This document shows, one piece after another, positions 63,810 to 64,000 of a stretch of 64,000 nucleotides of DNA. The DNA comes from Deltaproteobacteria bacterium (GTDB lineage Bacteria > Bdellovibrionota_B > Oligoflexia > Oligoflexales > Bog-1112). Each line of letters begins with the position of its first letter. The stretch's first letter is position 1. The position numbers were made by a program, and so were the translations under genes. Location of the stretch: NCBI GenBank assembly GCA_020635195.1, contig JACKAG010000009.1:19421-83420 (forward strand), written 5' to 3'. The notes under the pieces were generated by a model. It searched no databases and was not told the origin of the DNA. It worked only from the letters and a program-made list of their open reading frames with translations.

Positions 63810-64000
63810 TCATGCCGTCTTCTTTAAAAAGGCCTTCTCCAGTATCTCTATACGCTTTTTAAGCTCAGCATAGTCCTCAGGTTTAATCGTAGCGTGTTCT
63901 TGTAAGAATACCTCGCGAAGTATTCTATTAATGAGAGTCTGGTATTTCTGATTAGTAGATTTTGCATTATCTTTTATGGCCAAAAGCAAATCGCCATCCA
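63810..64000 (-). CDS. Partial BrnA/CopG-like antitoxin, start beyond window
   Basis: A minus-strand frame open at the right edge and ending at TGA 63810-63812; the last 62 codons are visible. The fragment reads DGDLLLAIKDNAK, then KYQTLINRILREVF, then a Glu/Lys-rich helical end (AELKKRIEILEKAFLKK). The pattern of D.d.l..ik..a......YQTlIN.iLR.. is that of BrnA-type ribbon-helix-helix antitoxins. The toxin partner would lie outside the window. It starts about 95 bases from tRNA-Leu, a common integration point. Confidence 0.55.
   Translation of the reverse strand, partial: DGDLLLAIKDNAKSTNQKYQTLINRILREVFLQEHATIKPEDYAELKKRIEILEKAFLKKTA

Noticed and set aside
1..64000. CRISPR arrays
   Set aside because: No regularly spaced repeats of 24-40 bases and no cas genes were seen; the only tandem repeat is the hexamer at 43675-43715.

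Overview
The window comes from a Gram-negative bacterium of moderate GC content. It carries many lipobox lipoproteins, a LpxL-type acyltransferase, a MlaF-like ATPase, a BamE-like lipoprotein and a YqgE protein, all of which imply an outer membrane. A class II HMG-CoA reductase plus mevalonate kinase, a glutaminyl-tRNA synthetase, a tryptophan-to-kynurenine gene set and many family-orphan lipoproteins together recall the Bdellovibrionota/Oligoflexia and other former delta-proteobacteria. That placement is inference; no rRNA or species-level marker is present. TTG and GTG starts occur repeatedly with good ribosome binding sites.

Layout. 0-11 kb: end of a ketopantoate reductase-like gene, an overlapping secreted LRR/ankyrin pair, signal peptidase I, a left-handed beta-helix protein, a RES/Xre toxin-antitoxin pair, a VWA lipoprotein, RNA polymerase omega and a large secreted protein. 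11-20 kb: htpG, a region with a perfect 39-bp inverted repeat, a run of lipoproteins (one Vps62-like, one with a paralogue at 61-62 kb, one with a CxxCH haem motif) and dedA with a structured leader. 20-30 kb: a GAF/HD-GYP protein, an actin-like/ParR-like pair whose actin looks circularly permuted, rsmI, glnS, a BamE-like lipoprotein, a dicarboxylate symporter and an RRM protein. 30-38 kb: a histidine kinase with a degenerate receiver, an ABC/DUF3299 operon that may handle metal, diaminopropionate ammonia-lyase, a solute-binding protein, a stand-alone pseudo-receiver and a DEAD-box helicase.

38-51 kb: a translationally coupled cyclase-kynureninase-kynurenine monooxygenase operon convergent with tryptophan 2,3-dioxygenase, a membrane lipoprotein with a GD hexamer repeat, a folK-phosphopantetheinyl transferase pair divergent from a cupin/SDR pair, a mevalonate operon (HMG-CoA reductase, mevalonate kinase, small membrane protein), and a MlaF-like ATPase next to an acyltransferase. 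52-64 kb: a possible transposase remnant, a very large M60-like metallopeptidase lipoprotein with AbfB-like modules at both ends, a second secreted ankyrin protein, YqgE, transketolase, typA, the second paralogous lipoprotein, ribA, tRNA-Leu(UAA), and a partial antitoxin gene running off the right edge.

How they work together: housekeeping genes (lepB, rpoZ, htpG, rsmI, glnS, tkt, typA, ribA) are interspersed with envelope and secreted accessory genes suited to a host- or prey-associated life (ankyrin, LRR, mucinase-like peptidase). The kynurenine operon would convert tryptophan to kynurenine and on to anthranilate or 3-hydroxyanthranilate. The most unusual system is the actin-like/ParR-like pair at 22.6-24.2 kb. 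No CRISPR array, complete insertion sequence, rRNA operon or replication origin was seen.
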